This document shows positions 29,096-38,989 of a stretch of 64,000 bases of DNA, in pieces; position 1 is the first letter of the stretch, and every line of letters begins with the position of its first letter. The DNA is from Croceibacterium aestuarii (GTDB lineage: Bacteria > Pseudomonadota > Alphaproteobacteria > Sphingomonadales > Sphingomonadaceae): NCBI RefSeq assembly GCF_030657335.1, contig NZ_CP131039.1:2000501-2064500 (forward strand), given 5' to 3'. The notes beneath the pieces are model-generated. The model was not told the origin of the DNA. It did not search any database and saw only the letters and a list, made by a program, of their open reading frames with translations. Position numbers and translations under genes: made by a program.

Positions 29096-29842
29096 ATGAC
29101 CTTCGCCGCCACCGTCTTAACGCTCTATCCCGAGATGTTTCCCGGGCCGCTGGGTATTTCCCTGGCCGGACGTGCGCTGGCCGAAGGCGTCTGGAGCTGT
29201 CAGCCGGTGCAGATCCGCGACTTCGCCACCGACAAGCACCGCACGGTCGACGATACGCCGGCCGGGGGCGGGGCGGGGATGGTGCTCAAGGTCGACGTGC
29301 TGGCCGCGGCGATCGACCATGCGCGCAGCATGCAGCCGCTCTCGCCGGTCCTGGCGATGACCCCGCGCGGCACACCGCTATCGCAGGCCCGCGTGCGTGA
29401 GCTGGCGGCGGGGCCGGGGGTGACGATCCTGTGCGGCCGCTTCGAGGGATTCGACGAAAGGATCTTCGCCGCGCGCGATGTCGAGGAGGTCTCGCTGGGC
29501 GACATCGTGCTGTCGGGCGGAGAACCCGCCGCGATCGCCCTTCTGGACGCTTGCATTCGCCTGCTTCCCGGCGTAATGGGCGCGCCTTCAAGCGGGGCCG
29601 AGGAATCCTTCGAGGAAGGGTTGCTCGAGTATCCGCACTATACCCGACCTGTCGAATGGGAAGGGCGCACGATCCCTGAAGTGCTGCGATCGGGGGATCA
29701 TGCGAAGATCGCGGCATGGCGTAAAGCCAGCGCCGAGAACGATACACGGTTACGCAGGCCGGACCTTTGGGAGCGCCATATCGGCGTTCGGGACCGACCT
29801 GCCTCTGGCGCGCGGCGTGAAACGAAGGACCAGGGCAAATGA
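29096..29842 (+). CDS. trmD: tRNA (guanine-37-N1)-methyltransferase
   Basis: The 248-residue protein has the trefoil-knot SPOUT motifs of Trm[49 protein letters not shown] and the knot segment [16 protein letters not shown]. It methylates G37 of tRNAs to prevent frameshifting. The ATG at 29096 fits the family N-terminus. The stop overlaps the rplS start as ATGA. In most bacteria it follows rimM directly; here a five-gene block separates them. Confidence 0.97.
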   Translation: MTFAATVLTLYPEMFPGPLGISLAGRALAEGVWSCQPVQIRDFATDKHRTVDDTPAGGGAGMVLKVDVLAAAIDHARSMQPLSPVLAMTPRGTPLSQARVRELAAGPGVTILCGRFEGFDERIFAARDVEEVSLGDIVLSGGEPAAIALLDACIRLLPGVMGAPSSGAEESFEEGLLEYPHYTRPVEWEGRTIPEVLRSGDHAKIAAWRKASAENDTRLRRPDLWERHIGVRDRPASGARRETKDQGK

Positions 29843-30207
29843 ACCTGATTCAGCAGCTCGAGGCGGAAGCCATCGAATCGCTCGGGAAGGATATTCCCGA
29901 ATTCCGCGCCGGCGACACGCTGCGCGTTGGCGTGCGCGTCGTCGAAGGCGAACGCACCCGTGTCCAGAACTTCGAAGGCGTGTGCATCGCCCGTTCGAAC
30001 CGGGGCATCAACAGCAATTTCACCGTCCGCAAGATGAGTTTCGGCGAGGGCGTCGAGCGCGTTTTCCCGCTCTACTCGCCGAACGTCGAGAGCATCACCG
30101 TGGTCCGCCGCGGCGTGGTGCGCCGGGCGAAGCTCTATTACCTGCGCGGCCGCACCGGCAAGCGCGCCCGCATCGCCGAGCGCCGCGAGGTGCAGAAGGA
30201 AAGCTGA
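29839..30207 (+). CDS. rplS: 50S ribosomal protein L19
   Basis: The 122-residue protein has standard L19 motifs ([64 protein letters not shown]). L19 sits at the subunit interface. It is translationally coupled to trmD and followed by a strong terminator, closing this operon. Confidence 0.98.
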   Translation: MNLIQQLEAEAIESLGKDIPEFRAGDTLRVGVRVVEGERTRVQNFEGVCIARSNRGINSNFTVRKMSFGEGVERVFPLYSPNVESITVVRRGVVRRAKLYYLRGRTGKRARIAERREVQKES

Positions 30208-30240
30208 GGCTTTTCTTCAGGCGGTTTCAGTCGTAACGAA

Positions 30241-30276
30241 AAGGGGCGCTCCGATCGGGGCGCCCTTTTTTGTTTT
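30241..30276 (+). terminator. Rho-independent terminator after rplS
   Basis: Arms GGGCGCTCC (30244-30252) and GGGGCGCCC (30257-30265) close on GATC, with one G-U pair, and are followed by six T residues and then GTTTT. Confidence 0.85.
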
Positions 30277-30294
30277 GGAGTCGCTTTCCACCCT

Positions 30295-32547
30295 ATGATC
30301 CCTTTTCGCCGCCGCCTTCTTGCGGCTTCGCTTGCGTTGACAATCCTTCCGGCTAACGCCTTCGGACAGGAGAACCAGCAGACCATGACAACCGCTCAGC
30401 CGGGCGGGCTGACGCTCGAACGCGTCTTCGCCAGTCCCTCGCTCAACGGGCAGACGCCGCGCCTTGCCCGACTGTCGCCCGACGGGCGCTACCTGACCGT
30501 GCTGCGCAACCGCGCCGACGACAAGGAGCGTTACGACTTGTGGGCTTTCGACCGCGAGAGCGGCGATTGGAGCATGCTGGTCGATTCAGCGAAGCTGGGC
30601 AGCGGCCGCGAGTTGTCCGAAGCCGAGAAGATGCAGCGCGAGCGCGCCCGGATCGGCTCGCTCAAGGGCATCGTCAGCTATTCGTGGAATGCCGACGGGC
30701 AGAGCCTGCTGGTCCCGCTCGACGGCGACCTCTACCTCGTGAACGTCGACGGGACGGTCACACGCCTGGCGGGCGGCATGCCGGGCGCGCTCAATCCGGC
30801 GCTGAGCCCGAAAGGCAGCTACCTTTCGTTCGTCCACGACAATCGGCTCTACGTCGGCAAGCTTGCCGGCGAAGCGCAGGCGATCACTCCCGACGAGGGC
30901 GAACTGGTGCACTGGGGCGAGGCGGAATTCGTCGCGCAGGAGGAAATGGACCGCAAGACGGGCTACTGGTGGTCGCCCGACGAGGCGCGCATCGCGGTCG
31001 AGCGGTTCGACGAGTCTCCCGTCGGCGTCGTCACCCGCGCGGCGATCGGCGCGAGCGGCACGCGCACGTTCGACCAGCGCTATCCGGCGGCGGGAACGCC
31101 CAACGTCGATGTCGCGCTTTATGTGATCAGCCCCGGCAGCGGCGAGCGCGTGAAGGTCGACCTCGGCGACAACCCCGACATCTATCTTGCGCGGGTCGAC
31201 TGGGCGCCTGACGGCCGGACGCTCTACGTCCAGCGCATCGATCGCAAGCAGGAGCGGCTCGACATGCTCGAAGTCGATCCGGCTACCGGGCATAGCAGGG
31301 TGATGTTCACCGAACATGCCGCCAAGGGCCACTGGATCAACCTGACCGATGCGTACAAATTCCTCGCCGACGGCAGCCTGATCTGGCGCTCGGAGCGCAG
31401 CGGCTTCGGCCACCTGTACCGCTTCGCCGACGGCAAGTGGACTCAGCTGACCCACGGCGATTGGGTGGTCAGCGACCTCGACGGCGTGGACGAGAAGGCG
31501 GGAACGCTATTCTTCACCGCCACCAAGGACGATGTCCTCGCCAAGCAGATCTATTCGCTCGATTACCTGCACGGCGGCGAGCCGAAGCGGCTCACCGACA
31601 TCGACTTCGCCAATTCGGCGACGATGGACAAGAACGGCCGGTCGCTGCTGGTGACGCGGTCGAACGGCCGTCAGCCGCCGCAGACCTACCTGGCCGATTC
31701 CGCGGGGAAGCGGGTCGCCTGGGTCGAACAGAACGCGCTCGATGCCAATCATCCCTATACCCCCTTTCTAGCCAGCCACCGCGCCGCCGAATTCGGCACG
31801 ATCACCGGGCCCAGCGGCGAAACGCTGCACTGGAAGATGATCAGGCTCGCGATGCAGCCGGGCAAGCGCTATCCGGTATTCTTTTCGCACTACGGCGGGC
31901 CACATTCGCAGCAGGTCACGCGCGCCTGGGGCGGGGCGCTCGAACAATCGATCGTCGACGCAGGCTATATCTGGTTCGAGATCGACAACCGGGGTTCCTC
32001 GAACCGCGGAGTGGATTTCGAGAAGGCGATCTACCACGCAATGGGCTCGGTCGAGGTCGAGGACCAGAAGGCCGGGGCTGAGTTTCTCAAGACGCTGCCG
32101 TTCGTCGATCCGAAGAAGATCGCCATCTTCGGCTGGTCCTACGGCGGCTACATGACGCTGAAGCAGCTGGAGGCCGATCCGGGGCTCTACGCCGCCGGCG
32201 TTGCGGTCGCGCCGGTTACGAAGTGGGAACTCTACGATACGTTCTACACCGAGCGGTACATGGGCGACCCGCGAACCGATCCGGACGCCTATCGCCGCTC
32301 GAACACGCTCGACGAAGCCGCCAAGATCGCCGATCCGCTGCTGCTGATCCACGGCATGAGCGACGACAACGTGGTGTTCGAAAACAGCTCCGAAATGATT
32401 GCTAAGCTGCAAGGCGAAGGCGTGCCGTTCGAGATGATGCTCTATCCCGGATACACCCACTCGATCGGCGGGCCGGTCATCAGTCCGCACCTTTACGGAA
32501 CGATACTGCGTTTCCTCGCCAGCCACGGAGTGACACCGCCCGAATGA
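30295..32547 (+). CDS. Exported dipeptidyl peptidase IV (S9 family)
   Basis: This 750-residue protein has a signal peptide (cleavage near AFGQEN), a beta-propeller domain and a C-terminal alpha/beta hydrolase domain. The substrate N-terminus-binding Glu pair is in FVAQEEMDRKTGYWWSPD. The nucleophile Ser is in FGWSYGGYM (about residue 614), Asp in HGMSDDNVVF and His in YTHSIGG. It should remove N-terminal Xaa-Pro dipeptides from peptides in the periplasm. The amino-acid permease gene follows 9 bases downstream, which fits joint use in peptide scavenging. Confidence 0.93.
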   Translation: MIPFRRRLLAASLALTILPANAFGQENQQTMTTAQPGGLTLERVFASPSLNGQTPRLARLSPDGRYLTVLRNRADDKERYDLWAFDRESGDWSMLVDSAKLGSGRELSEAEKMQRERARIGSLKGIVSYSWNADGQSLLVPLDGDLYLVNVDGTVTRLAGGMPGALNPALSPKGSYLSFVHDNRLYVGKLAGEAQAITPDEGELVHWGEAEFVAQEEMDRKTGYWWSPDEARIAVERFDESPVGVVTRAAIGASGTRTFDQRYPAAGTPNVDVALYVISPGSGERVKVDLGDNPDIYLARVDWAPDGRTLYVQRIDRKQERLDMLEVDPATGHSRVMFTEHAAKGHWINLTDAYKFLADGSLIWRSERSGFGHLYRFADGKWTQLTHGDWVVSDLDGVDEKAGTLFFTATKDDVLAKQIYSLDYLHGGEPKRLTDIDFANSATMDKNGRSLLVTRSNGRQPPQTYLADSAGKRVAWVEQNALDANHPYTPFLASHRAAEFGTITGPSGETLHWKMIRLAMQPGKRYPVFFSHYGGPHSQQVTRAWGGALEQSIVDAGYIWFEIDNRGSSNRGVDFEKAIYHAMGSVEVEDQKAGAEFLKTLPFVDPKKIAIFGWSYGGYMTLKQLEADPGLYAAGVAVAPVTKWELYDTFYTERYMGDPRTDPDAYRRSNTLDEAAKIADPLLLIHGMSDDNVVFENSSEMIAKLQGEGVPFEMMLYPGYTHSIGGPVISPHLYGTILRFLASHGVTPPE

Positions 32548-32556
32548 TACCCGCCC

Positions 32557-33768
32557 ATGCCTGCTGAGCTGCGGCGCGACCAGAACGCGACGCCGCATCG
32601 TGCCCTAGGGCCCGGCGGCGCGTGGGCGATGGCCGTAGGGGGGATGATCGGCGGCGGGATCTTCTCGACGCTCGGGGTGGTGATCTCGGTTGCCGGGCAC
32701 TGGGCCTGGGCCAGCTTCCTGCTCGGGGGCATCGTCGCGCTGGCTTCCGGGCACTCCTATTCGGCGTTGACCCGGCAGATAAACCAGTCGGGCGGCTCAT
32801 ACGCCTATTTGCGCGAGATGGGTTGGACCACCGCCGCGCGGTTGGCGGTGTGGGTCCTGGTCGCGGGCTACACGCTGACGGTGTCCGTCTATGCGGTGAC
32901 CTTCGGGGCCTATGCCGCATTCGTGTTCGGCGCTCCGCACTGGGTCGCGCTGCTTGCGGGGATCGCCGCCATCGTCGGGCTCGCGGGCATTAACCTGCTC
33001 GGCGCGGCCGAGGCTACTGTGCTCGAGAAAATCGCGGTCTGGGGCAAGCTCGTCATTCTCCTCTGCCTGGCGGGCTTCGGCCTGTGGCACTGGGCGCCCG
33101 AGCGGCTGGCGCTCGACGCCGGGATGCCGATCGGGTTCCACGATGCGTTGATTGGCATGGGCGTGGTGTTCATGGCCTACGAAGGCTTCCAACTGCTCAG
33201 CTACGACTACGAGGAAATGCGCGACGCCCCGCGCACCATCGCCGTTGCCATGCCGACTGCGATCATTGTCACCACGGTGACCTACATCCTTGTGGCACTC
33301 GGGGCGGGTATGCTCGCCGGAGCGAGTGCCATCGTCGAGAACAAGGAAGTCGCACTGGCCATTGCCGGACGCGACGCGCTCGGGGCCGTCGGCTTCATCG
33401 CCGTATCGATTGCCGCGACCTTCTCGGCCGGCTCGGCGATCAACGCCACCGTCTTTGCCACCGCCCGCTTGGCCGAGCAGGCGGCGCAGGACGGCGAAAT
33501 GCCGGCGCTCTTTGCCCGCCGCGACAAGCGCAACGTGCCGTGGTTCGGGACGATCGTCATATCGGCGGCGGCGATCGTTCTCGTGCTTGTCGGCGGAATC
33601 GAGCAGCTCGTCGAGGGCGGCAGCTTGGTGTTCCTGCTGGTGTTTTCGCTGGTCAACGTGCTGGCGATCCTGCGTAAAGCCGGCAAGCGGTGGATCGCGC
33701 TGGTCGGCCTGGTCGGCTCTGGCAGCGCAGCGATCCTGCTGGTGCTGCACCTCGCCGGGGTCGCCTGA
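32557..33768 (+). CDS. APC-superfamily amino acid permease
   Basis: The 403-residue protein has about eleven to twelve membrane helices and the APC opening motif MAVGGMIGGGIFSTLG in helix 1. Conserved FMAYEGFQLLSYDYEEM in helix 6 lines the substrate site in this superfamily. It is predicted to import or exchange an amino acid across the inner membrane, with unknown specificity. It is probably co-transcribed with the DPP IV gene. Confidence 0.85.
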   Translation: MPAELRRDQNATPHRALGPGGAWAMAVGGMIGGGIFSTLGVVISVAGHWAWASFLLGGIVALASGHSYSALTRQINQSGGSYAYLREMGWTTAARLAVWVLVAGYTLTVSVYAVTFGAYAAFVFGAPHWVALLAGIAAIVGLAGINLLGAAEATVLEKIAVWGKLVILLCLAGFGLWHWAPERLALDAGMPIGFHDALIGMGVVFMAYEGFQLLSYDYEEMRDAPRTIAVAMPTAIIVTTVTYILVALGAGMLAGASAIVENKEVALAIAGRDALGAVGFIAVSIAATFSAGSAINATVFATARLAEQAAQDGEMPALFARRDKRNVPWFGTIVISAAAIVLVLVGGIEQLVEGGSLVFLLVFSLVNVLAILRKAGKRWIALVGLVGSGSAAILLVLHLAGVA

Positions 33769-33865
33769 GGCGAAGCCTCACTTGCACGATGCCATGCAAT
33801 TGTGCATTGCAGCGCGCCCGTCCGGGGGTAGGCCGGGCGGTCGATTGGATTGAGCGGAGTGCGTG

Positions 33866-34891
33866 ATGGGTTACCGGGTAGCTGTTGTCGGTGCGACGGG
33901 GAATGTCGGGCGTGAAATGCTCGCCGTTCTTGCCGAGCGGGAATTCCCCCTCGACGAGGTGACCGCGGTCGCCAGTTCGCGTTCGACCGGCTCGGAGATC
34001 GAGTTCGGCGACACCGGCAAGATGCTCAAGTGCAAGAACATCGAGCACTTCGATTTCGCCGGCTACGACATCGCGCTGTTCGCGGCCGGCTCCGGCCCGG
34101 CAAAGGAATACGCCCCCAAGGCGGCTGCTGCCGGCTGCGTGGTCATCGACAATTCGTCGCTGTACCGCATGGAGCCCGACGTGCCGCTGATCGTGCCCGA
34201 AGTGAATCCGGACGCCATCGACGGCTACAAGAAGCGCATGATCATCGCCAATCCCAACTGCTCGACCGCGCAGATGGTGGTGGCGCTCAAGCCGCTGCAC
34301 GACCTGGCGACGATCAAGCGGGTGATCGTTTCGACCTACCAGTCGGTCTCGGGCGCGGGCAAGCAGGGCATGGACGAGCTGTTCGAACAGAGCCGGGCGA
34401 TCTTCGTCGGCGACCGGGTCGAACCGCGCAAGTTCACCAAGCAGATCGCCTTCAACGTCATCCCGCACATCGACGTGTTCATGGACGACGGCTCGACCAA
34501 GGAAGAGTGGAAGATGGTGGTCGAGACCAAGAAGATCCTCGACCCCAAGATCAAGGTCAACGCCACCTGCGTGCGCGTGCCGGTGTTCGTCGGCCACTCG
34601 GAATCGATCAACATCGAGTTCGAAAAGGATATCTCCGCGTCCGAAGCTATGGACGTCCTGCGCGAGGCGCCGGGCCTTATGCTCGTCGATAAGCGAGAAG
34701 ACGGCGGATATATCACTCCAATCGAGTGCGTCGGCGACGGCGCCACCTACATCAGCCGCGTGCGCGAGGATCCGACGGTCGACAACGGGCTCACCCTATG
34801 GTGCGTCTCGGACAACCTGCGCAAGGGCGCGGCGCTCAACGCGGTGCAGATCGCGGAGTTGCTCGGCCGCCGGCACCTGCAGAAGGGCTGA
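33866..34891 (+). CDS. asd: Aspartate-semialdehyde dehydrogenase
   Basis: The 341-residue enzyme reduces aspartyl phosphate to the semialdehyde on the way to lysine, methionine, threonine and diaminopimelate. It has the NADP-binding loop VVGATGNVGREML, catalytic Cys in NPNCSTAQ, STYQSVSGAGKQG, and the active-site His in VPVFVGHSE. ATG 33866 is preferred over GTG 33863 because GGAG lies six bases upstream. The 97 bases before it hold short palindromes around TGCAATTGTGCA and no gene. Confidence 0.97.
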   Translation: MGYRVAVVGATGNVGREMLAVLAEREFPLDEVTAVASSRSTGSEIEFGDTGKMLKCKNIEHFDFAGYDIALFAAGSGPAKEYAPKAAAAGCVVIDNSSLYRMEPDVPLIVPEVNPDAIDGYKKRMIIANPNCSTAQMVVALKPLHDLATIKRVIVSTYQSVSGAGKQGMDELFEQSRAIFVGDRVEPRKFTKQIAFNVIPHIDVFMDDGSTKEEWKMVVETKKILDPKIKVNATCVRVPVFVGHSESINIEFEKDISASEAMDVLREAPGLMLVDKREDGGYITPIECVGDGATYISRVREDPTVDNGLTLWCVSDNLRKGAALNAVQIAELLGRRHLQKG

Positions 34892-34928
34892 GCGCGCCCC
34901 GTCTATCTTCGGAAGTGCCGCCGGTGCT

Positions 34929-36533
34929 CTAATCCAGGACCACCGGCGCCGCCTCTCCGCCGGGCGATTTGCGCCGCCGGGCGGGCTTGTTCATGAACAG
35001 GACCAGCGGGATCGAGGCGACGCAAATCCACATCATGAACCAGAAGTCGTTCAGATAGCCGATCATGGCCGCCTGCCGATTGATCTCGGCATCAAGCATG
35101 GCGAAAGCCGCGTCGCCGACCGTCTGATACTGGTCCATCTTGGAGATGTCGAACGCCGAGCTCGTGCCGGTGGTGATGTGGCTGGCGAGGTCGGCATGGC
35201 TCGTCTGCAGGCTCCGGGTCAGCATGACGGTGGTCAGCGAAATGCCGATCGAAGAGCCGATCGAGCGCGTCAGGTTGAGCAGGCTCGACCCGTCGGTGCG
35301 AAAGCGAGGCTGCAGCGTGGCAAAGGCGACTGTCTGCAGCGGAATGAAGATGAAGCCGATGCCGAGGCCCTGGATTACGCCCGTCCACCAGATGTGGTTG
35401 TAGTCCACGCCGAGGGACCAATGGATCATCTGCCATAGCGATACGGCGACGATCGCGAAGCCCGAGGCGACGAGAATGCGCGCATCGAGGCCGCGCCTGA
35501 CCAGTAGTCCCGCCAGTTGCATCGATATCAGGACGCCCACGCCGCGCGGCATCAGGGCGAGGCCTGTATCGATGACTCCGTAGCCGAGCAGGCGCTGCAT
35601 GAGCGGAGGCAGAAGGGCCATGACCGCGAACATCACCAGGCCGACGATCAGCATGAAGATGACCGAGACCACGAAATTGCGGTCCTGGAACAGCTCGCGT
35701 TCGAACAGCGGCTCCTTCGCGGTCGTGAAGTGAACCGCCGTCAGCCAGAGGCCCGAGACGGACATTACAAGATAGGCCCAGATTTCCTTGGACGCGAACC
35801 AGTCCTGTTGCTGGCCCCGGTCGAGCATGAGCTGAAGGGAGGCGAGTCCCAGCGCGATGTAGCCGAAGCCCGCCAGGTCGAACCTTCGCTTGCGCAGGGG
35901 ACGATGAGGCAGGGTGGCGAGCAGGATCACCAGCGCCAGAACGCCGACCGGCAGGTTGACGTAGAAGACGAAACGCCAGTTGAAGTTTTCGGTCAGCCAG
36001 CCGCCCAGGACGGGGCCCGCGATCGGCCCGATCATGACCCCGAGGCCCCAGAGCGCCATCATTTGCGGGTGTTTGCTCGGCTTGGTGGCATCGAGCATGA
36101 AGCTCTGGCTCAAGGGCGCGATGAACGCGCCGGCGACGCCCTGGATGGCCCGGAAGATCACCATCTCGGTAAGGTTCACTGCGGTGCCGCAGGCCATCGA
36201 GGCCAGGATGAATCCCGCGGTCGACATGATGAACAAGCGGCGAGCGCCTATCCGGTCGGCCAGCCAGCCGGTGATCGGCGTCGCCACGGCTGCGGCAATG
36301 ATGTAGCTCGTCAGGACCCAGGTCACGCTGTCGGCCGTGGCGCCGAGGGCGGATTGCATGTGCGGTATCGCGACGTTGGCAATCGTCGTGTCGAGCACCT
36401 GCAGCAAACTGGCGCCCATCACGCCGACGATCATCAGGTTGGGGTTGATCGAGGGGAGGGACGCCACGTCCTCCAGCGGGGTACCGGGGGCAGCAGGCGA
36501 GCCTTCACCGCGCGCTGGAGCCGCGGTCGCCAC
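34929..36533 (-). CDS. EmrB-type MFS multidrug exporter (DHA2, 14 helices)
   Basis: The 534-residue protein has about 14 membrane helices and DHA2 hallmarks: LDTTIANVAIPHMQ in helix 1, WLADRIGARRLF in the first loop, and the motif C-like GPVLGGWLTENFNWRFVFYVNLPVG. It exports toxic compounds through the partner adaptor encoded just upstream. The start is GTG, three bases after the adaptor stop, so the two form an operon of the EmrAB type. Substrates are not predictable. Confidence 0.92.
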   Translation of the reverse strand: MATAAPARGEGSPAAPGTPLEDVASLPSINPNLMIVGVMGASLLQVLDTTIANVAIPHMQSALGATADSVTWVLTSYIIAAAVATPITGWLADRIGARRLFIMSTAGFILASMACGTAVNLTEMVIFRAIQGVAGAFIAPLSQSFMLDATKPSKHPQMMALWGLGVMIGPIAGPVLGGWLTENFNWRFVFYVNLPVGVLALVILLATLPHRPLRKRRFDLAGFGYIALGLASLQLMLDRGQQQDWFASKEIWAYLVMSVSGLWLTAVHFTTAKEPLFERELFQDRNFVVSVIFMLIVGLVMFAVMALLPPLMQRLLGYGVIDTGLALMPRGVGVLISMQLAGLLVRRGLDARILVASGFAIVAVSLWQMIHWSLGVDYNHIWWTGVIQGLGIGFIFIPLQTVAFATLQPRFRTDGSSLLNLTRSIGSSIGISLTTVMLTRSLQTSHADLASHITTGTSSAFDISKMDQYQTVGDAAFAMLDAEINRQAAMIGYLNDFWFMMWICVASIPLVLFMNKPARRRKSPGGEAAPVVLD

Positions 36534-36536
36534 GGC

Positions 36537-37595
36537 TTACTTTTCTCCGCTGGTGTAAACGGTCACGTGAGTGGACAGGCCGGCGAGAAGTGGCCGCGGG
36601 CTTTTCTCGTCGACGGCAATACGCACTGGGACGCGCTGGGTGACCTTGACCCAGTTGCCGCTCGCATTCTGTGCCGGGAGGACGGAGAATTCGGACCCCG
36701 TGCCGGCCCCGATCGAGGCGACGTGACCCTTTAGCTCGAGGCCCGGATAAGCGTCGAACTTGAGCTTGGCGGGTTGGCCCACACGCATTTCGTCGAGATC
36801 GGTTTCCTTGAAGTTGGCCTCGACATAAGTGCTGCCATCCTGAACAATGGTCAGCACAGGCAAGTTGGGCAGCAACTGGTTGCCGACCTGCAGGCGATCG
36901 GCCTCGGCCACGCGGCCGGAAGCAGGCGCGCGAACCTCGGTCCGCTGCAGCGCCAACTCGGCGGACGCCTTCTGGGCCTTGGCGGCGGCAATCTGCGGGT
37001 TTTCGCCGGGAACCGCGGATCCTTCTGCCAGCTGGGCTTTGGCGGCAGCCTGCCGGGCTTGCGCCTGCCGGAGCTCCTCGCGCGCCTGCTCGACCGCGTG
37101 CTGGGCTGCATCGTAGTCGGCTTTCGTCGTGAAGCCTTTTTCCATCAGTTGCTTCTGCCGCGCGAAGCGCGATTGGGCGAAGGCGATGTCTTCGCGCGCG
37201 GCCGCGATGTCGGCGCCGGAGAGGTCGGCAGAGTTGGACAGTGCGGTGACGTTGGCCTGCGCATTGGCAATCGCCGCATTGGCTTGCTGAACCTGCAGCT
37301 CGTAGGTCGAGGGATCGATGCGGAACAGAAGGTCACCCGCGTTCACGTGGTGGTTTTCCGCCGTGTTCACCTCGACGATCTTGCCACCGACTTCGGCACT
37401 GACCGAGACCATGTTCTGCTGGATGTAGGCATTGTCTGTAGAGACCTTCCCCTGCATGCCCTGCCAGTAGATGACCGCGCCGATGACCAGCAGCAGCGGA
37501 ACGGAAATCATCAGCGCAAGGCGCCCCCAACGGCGCTTCTCGGCCGGAGGTGCTTCGGTTTCGGTTTCGACGATGCTGGGATCGGCTTCAGCCAT
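36537..37595 (-). CDS. EmrA/HlyD-type membrane fusion protein
   Basis: The 352-residue protein has a short cytoplasmic tail, one membrane helix (LALMISVPLLLVIGAVIYW), a lipoyl-like half (VSAEVGGKIVEVNTAENHHV), a long alpha-helical hairpin rich in Ala and Gln (about residues 95-210) and a beta-barrel end. Such adaptors link an EmrB-type pump to an outer-membrane channel. No outer-membrane factor gene is next to it. It is divergent from the GFA gene across 123 bases. Confidence 0.93.
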   Translation of the reverse strand: MAEADPSIVETETEAPPAEKRRWGRLALMISVPLLLVIGAVIYWQGMQGKVSTDNAYIQQNMVSVSAEVGGKIVEVNTAENHHVNAGDLLFRIDPSTYELQVQQANAAIANAQANVTALSNSADLSGADIAAAREDIAFAQSRFARQKQLMEKGFTTKADYDAAQHAVEQAREELRQAQARQAAAKAQLAEGSAVPGENPQIAAAKAQKASAELALQRTEVRAPASGRVAEADRLQVGNQLLPNLPVLTIVQDGSTYVEANFKETDLDEMRVGQPAKLKFDAYPGLELKGHVASIGAGTGSEFSVLPAQNASGNWVKVTQRVPVRIAVDEKSPRPLLAGLSTHVTVYTSGEK

Positions 37596-37718
37596 GGGTT
37601 TCCAAGTGCAACTCTTATCGGGCAGATAGGGCGCGGAGGCGAATTAGACAATCGTTCGGCCCACTTGTCCTCCGTTCGGGCCCCGTGGCATACCGCTTCT
37701 GTCAGGTGGAGCAAGGCG

Positions 37719-38171
37719 ATGATGACTGAAACAGGCAGAAAGTCGGGCGGTTGCCAGTGCGGCACGGTCCGTTACTCGGTCGATCTCGCCGATGCCGAAG
37801 CCTACCTGTGCCATTGCCGGATGTGTCAGCGCGCGACCGGCGGCTTCGCCGCCAGCTTCGTGCAGATTCCCGGCGGTGAGATTGAGTGGCACGCCGAGCC
37901 GACATGGTACGCGAGTTCGCCGATTGCCAAGCGGGCCTTTTGCCCTGCCTGCGGGACGCCGCTTGGCTTCAAGTTCAACAATCGGACCGGTCTCGACATA
38001 ACCCTGGGCAGCCTTGACGAGCCGTACGGTCTCGACCCGGTGGCGCACGCCGGGGCCGAGAGTCTCCACGAAAGCTGGATCGACACCTCGGCGCTCCCGC
38101 GCCACCGGAGCGACGAGACTCCCAGCGTCGTCCAGGCATGGCAGGAAGCCGGTCTCGAGGTGCCCGGGTGA
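37719..38171 (+). CDS. GFA family (CENP-V/GFA domain) zinc protein
   Basis: The 150-residue protein has the cysteine pattern of the glutathione-dependent formaldehyde-activating family: CQCG, CHCRMCQ and FCPACG, which bind zinc. Family members include glutathione S-(hydroxymethyl) synthase-like proteins, but most have unknown substrates. The ATG at 37719 has GGAG seven bases upstream; 37722 is also possible. Its stop overlaps the next start as GTGA. Confidence 0.88.
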   Translation: MMTETGRKSGGCQCGTVRYSVDLADAEAYLCHCRMCQRATGGFAASFVQIPGGEIEWHAEPTWYASSPIAKRAFCPACGTPLGFKFNNRTGLDITLGSLDEPYGLDPVAHAGAESLHESWIDTSALPRHRSDETPSVVQAWQEAGLEVPG

Positions 38172-38923
38172 GTTCTGCCGACTACGAGACGTTCGCGAGT
38201 TTCGACGGCACCGAACTGGCCATCCACCGCATGGGCAGCGGCCGCCCGGTTCTCTTGCTGCACGGCTTGTTTTCCAATGCCCGGACCAACTGGATCCGTT
38301 TCGGTCACGCCCAGCGACTGGCCGACGCGGGATTCGAAGCCATCATGCCCGACCTGCGCGCGCACGGACATAGCGCCCGGCCCCACGATCCGGCGGCCTA
38401 TCCGCCCGATGTGCTGGTGCGCGATGCGAAGGCGCTGGTGGCGCATCTCGAGCTCGACGATTTCGACCTCGGCGGCTTCTCGCTCGGCGCCCGGACGGCG
38501 GTGCGCTGCGTGCTGACCGGGATGGCGCCGCGCAAGCTGGTGCTGGCGGGGATGGGGCTTGAAGGTCTCGCCGGATGGAACCGACGCTCGGCTTTCTTCA
38601 TCGATGCAATCGACCGCTTCGACGAAGTGAAGAATGGCGATCCCGCGTTCATGGCCGTCGCCTTCATGAAGACGCAGAAAATCGATCGGGTGGCGGCTCG
38701 GCTGCTGCTGCAGGCGGTGGACGACACAGTCGCAAGCGAACTGGCGGACGTGAAGGTCCCCACACTGGTGGTGTGCGGAGACAAGGATCGCGACAACGGA
38801 TCTCCGATGAAGCTGGTCGAAGCTCTGCCCGATGCAGCGTTCGCCGAAATTCCAGGCACGCACATGAGTTCGGTTACCGAAGAGGCGCTGTCGGAGGAGA
38901 TGGTGCGCTTCCTCGCGGCTTGA
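38168..38923 (+). CDS. Alpha/beta hydrolase
   Basis: The 251-residue protein has the oxyanion motif LLLHGLFSNA, the nucleophile elbow GGFSLGARTA, Asp in VVCGDKDRDNG and a His in IPGTHMSSV. It is a cytosolic esterase or related hydrolase with unknown substrate. The GTG start overlaps the GFA gene stop, so the two are coupled. This start also puts the first strand at the usual distance. Confidence 0.88.
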   Translation: MSSADYETFASFDGTELAIHRMGSGRPVLLLHGLFSNARTNWIRFGHAQRLADAGFEAIMPDLRAHGHSARPHDPAAYPPDVLVRDAKALVAHLELDDFDLGGFSLGARTAVRCVLTGMAPRKLVLAGMGLEGLAGWNRRSAFFIDAIDRFDEVKNGDPAFMAVAFMKTQKIDRVAARLLLQAVDDTVASELADVKVPTLVVCGDKDRDNGSPMKLVEALPDAAFAEIPGTHMSSVTEEALSEEMVRFLAA

Positions 38924-38989
38924 ATTGTGCCCCGAACTTGGGCAAACCGGTTCCAACAGAAACCGGAAATTTGGCTGAGGCTCGCACTC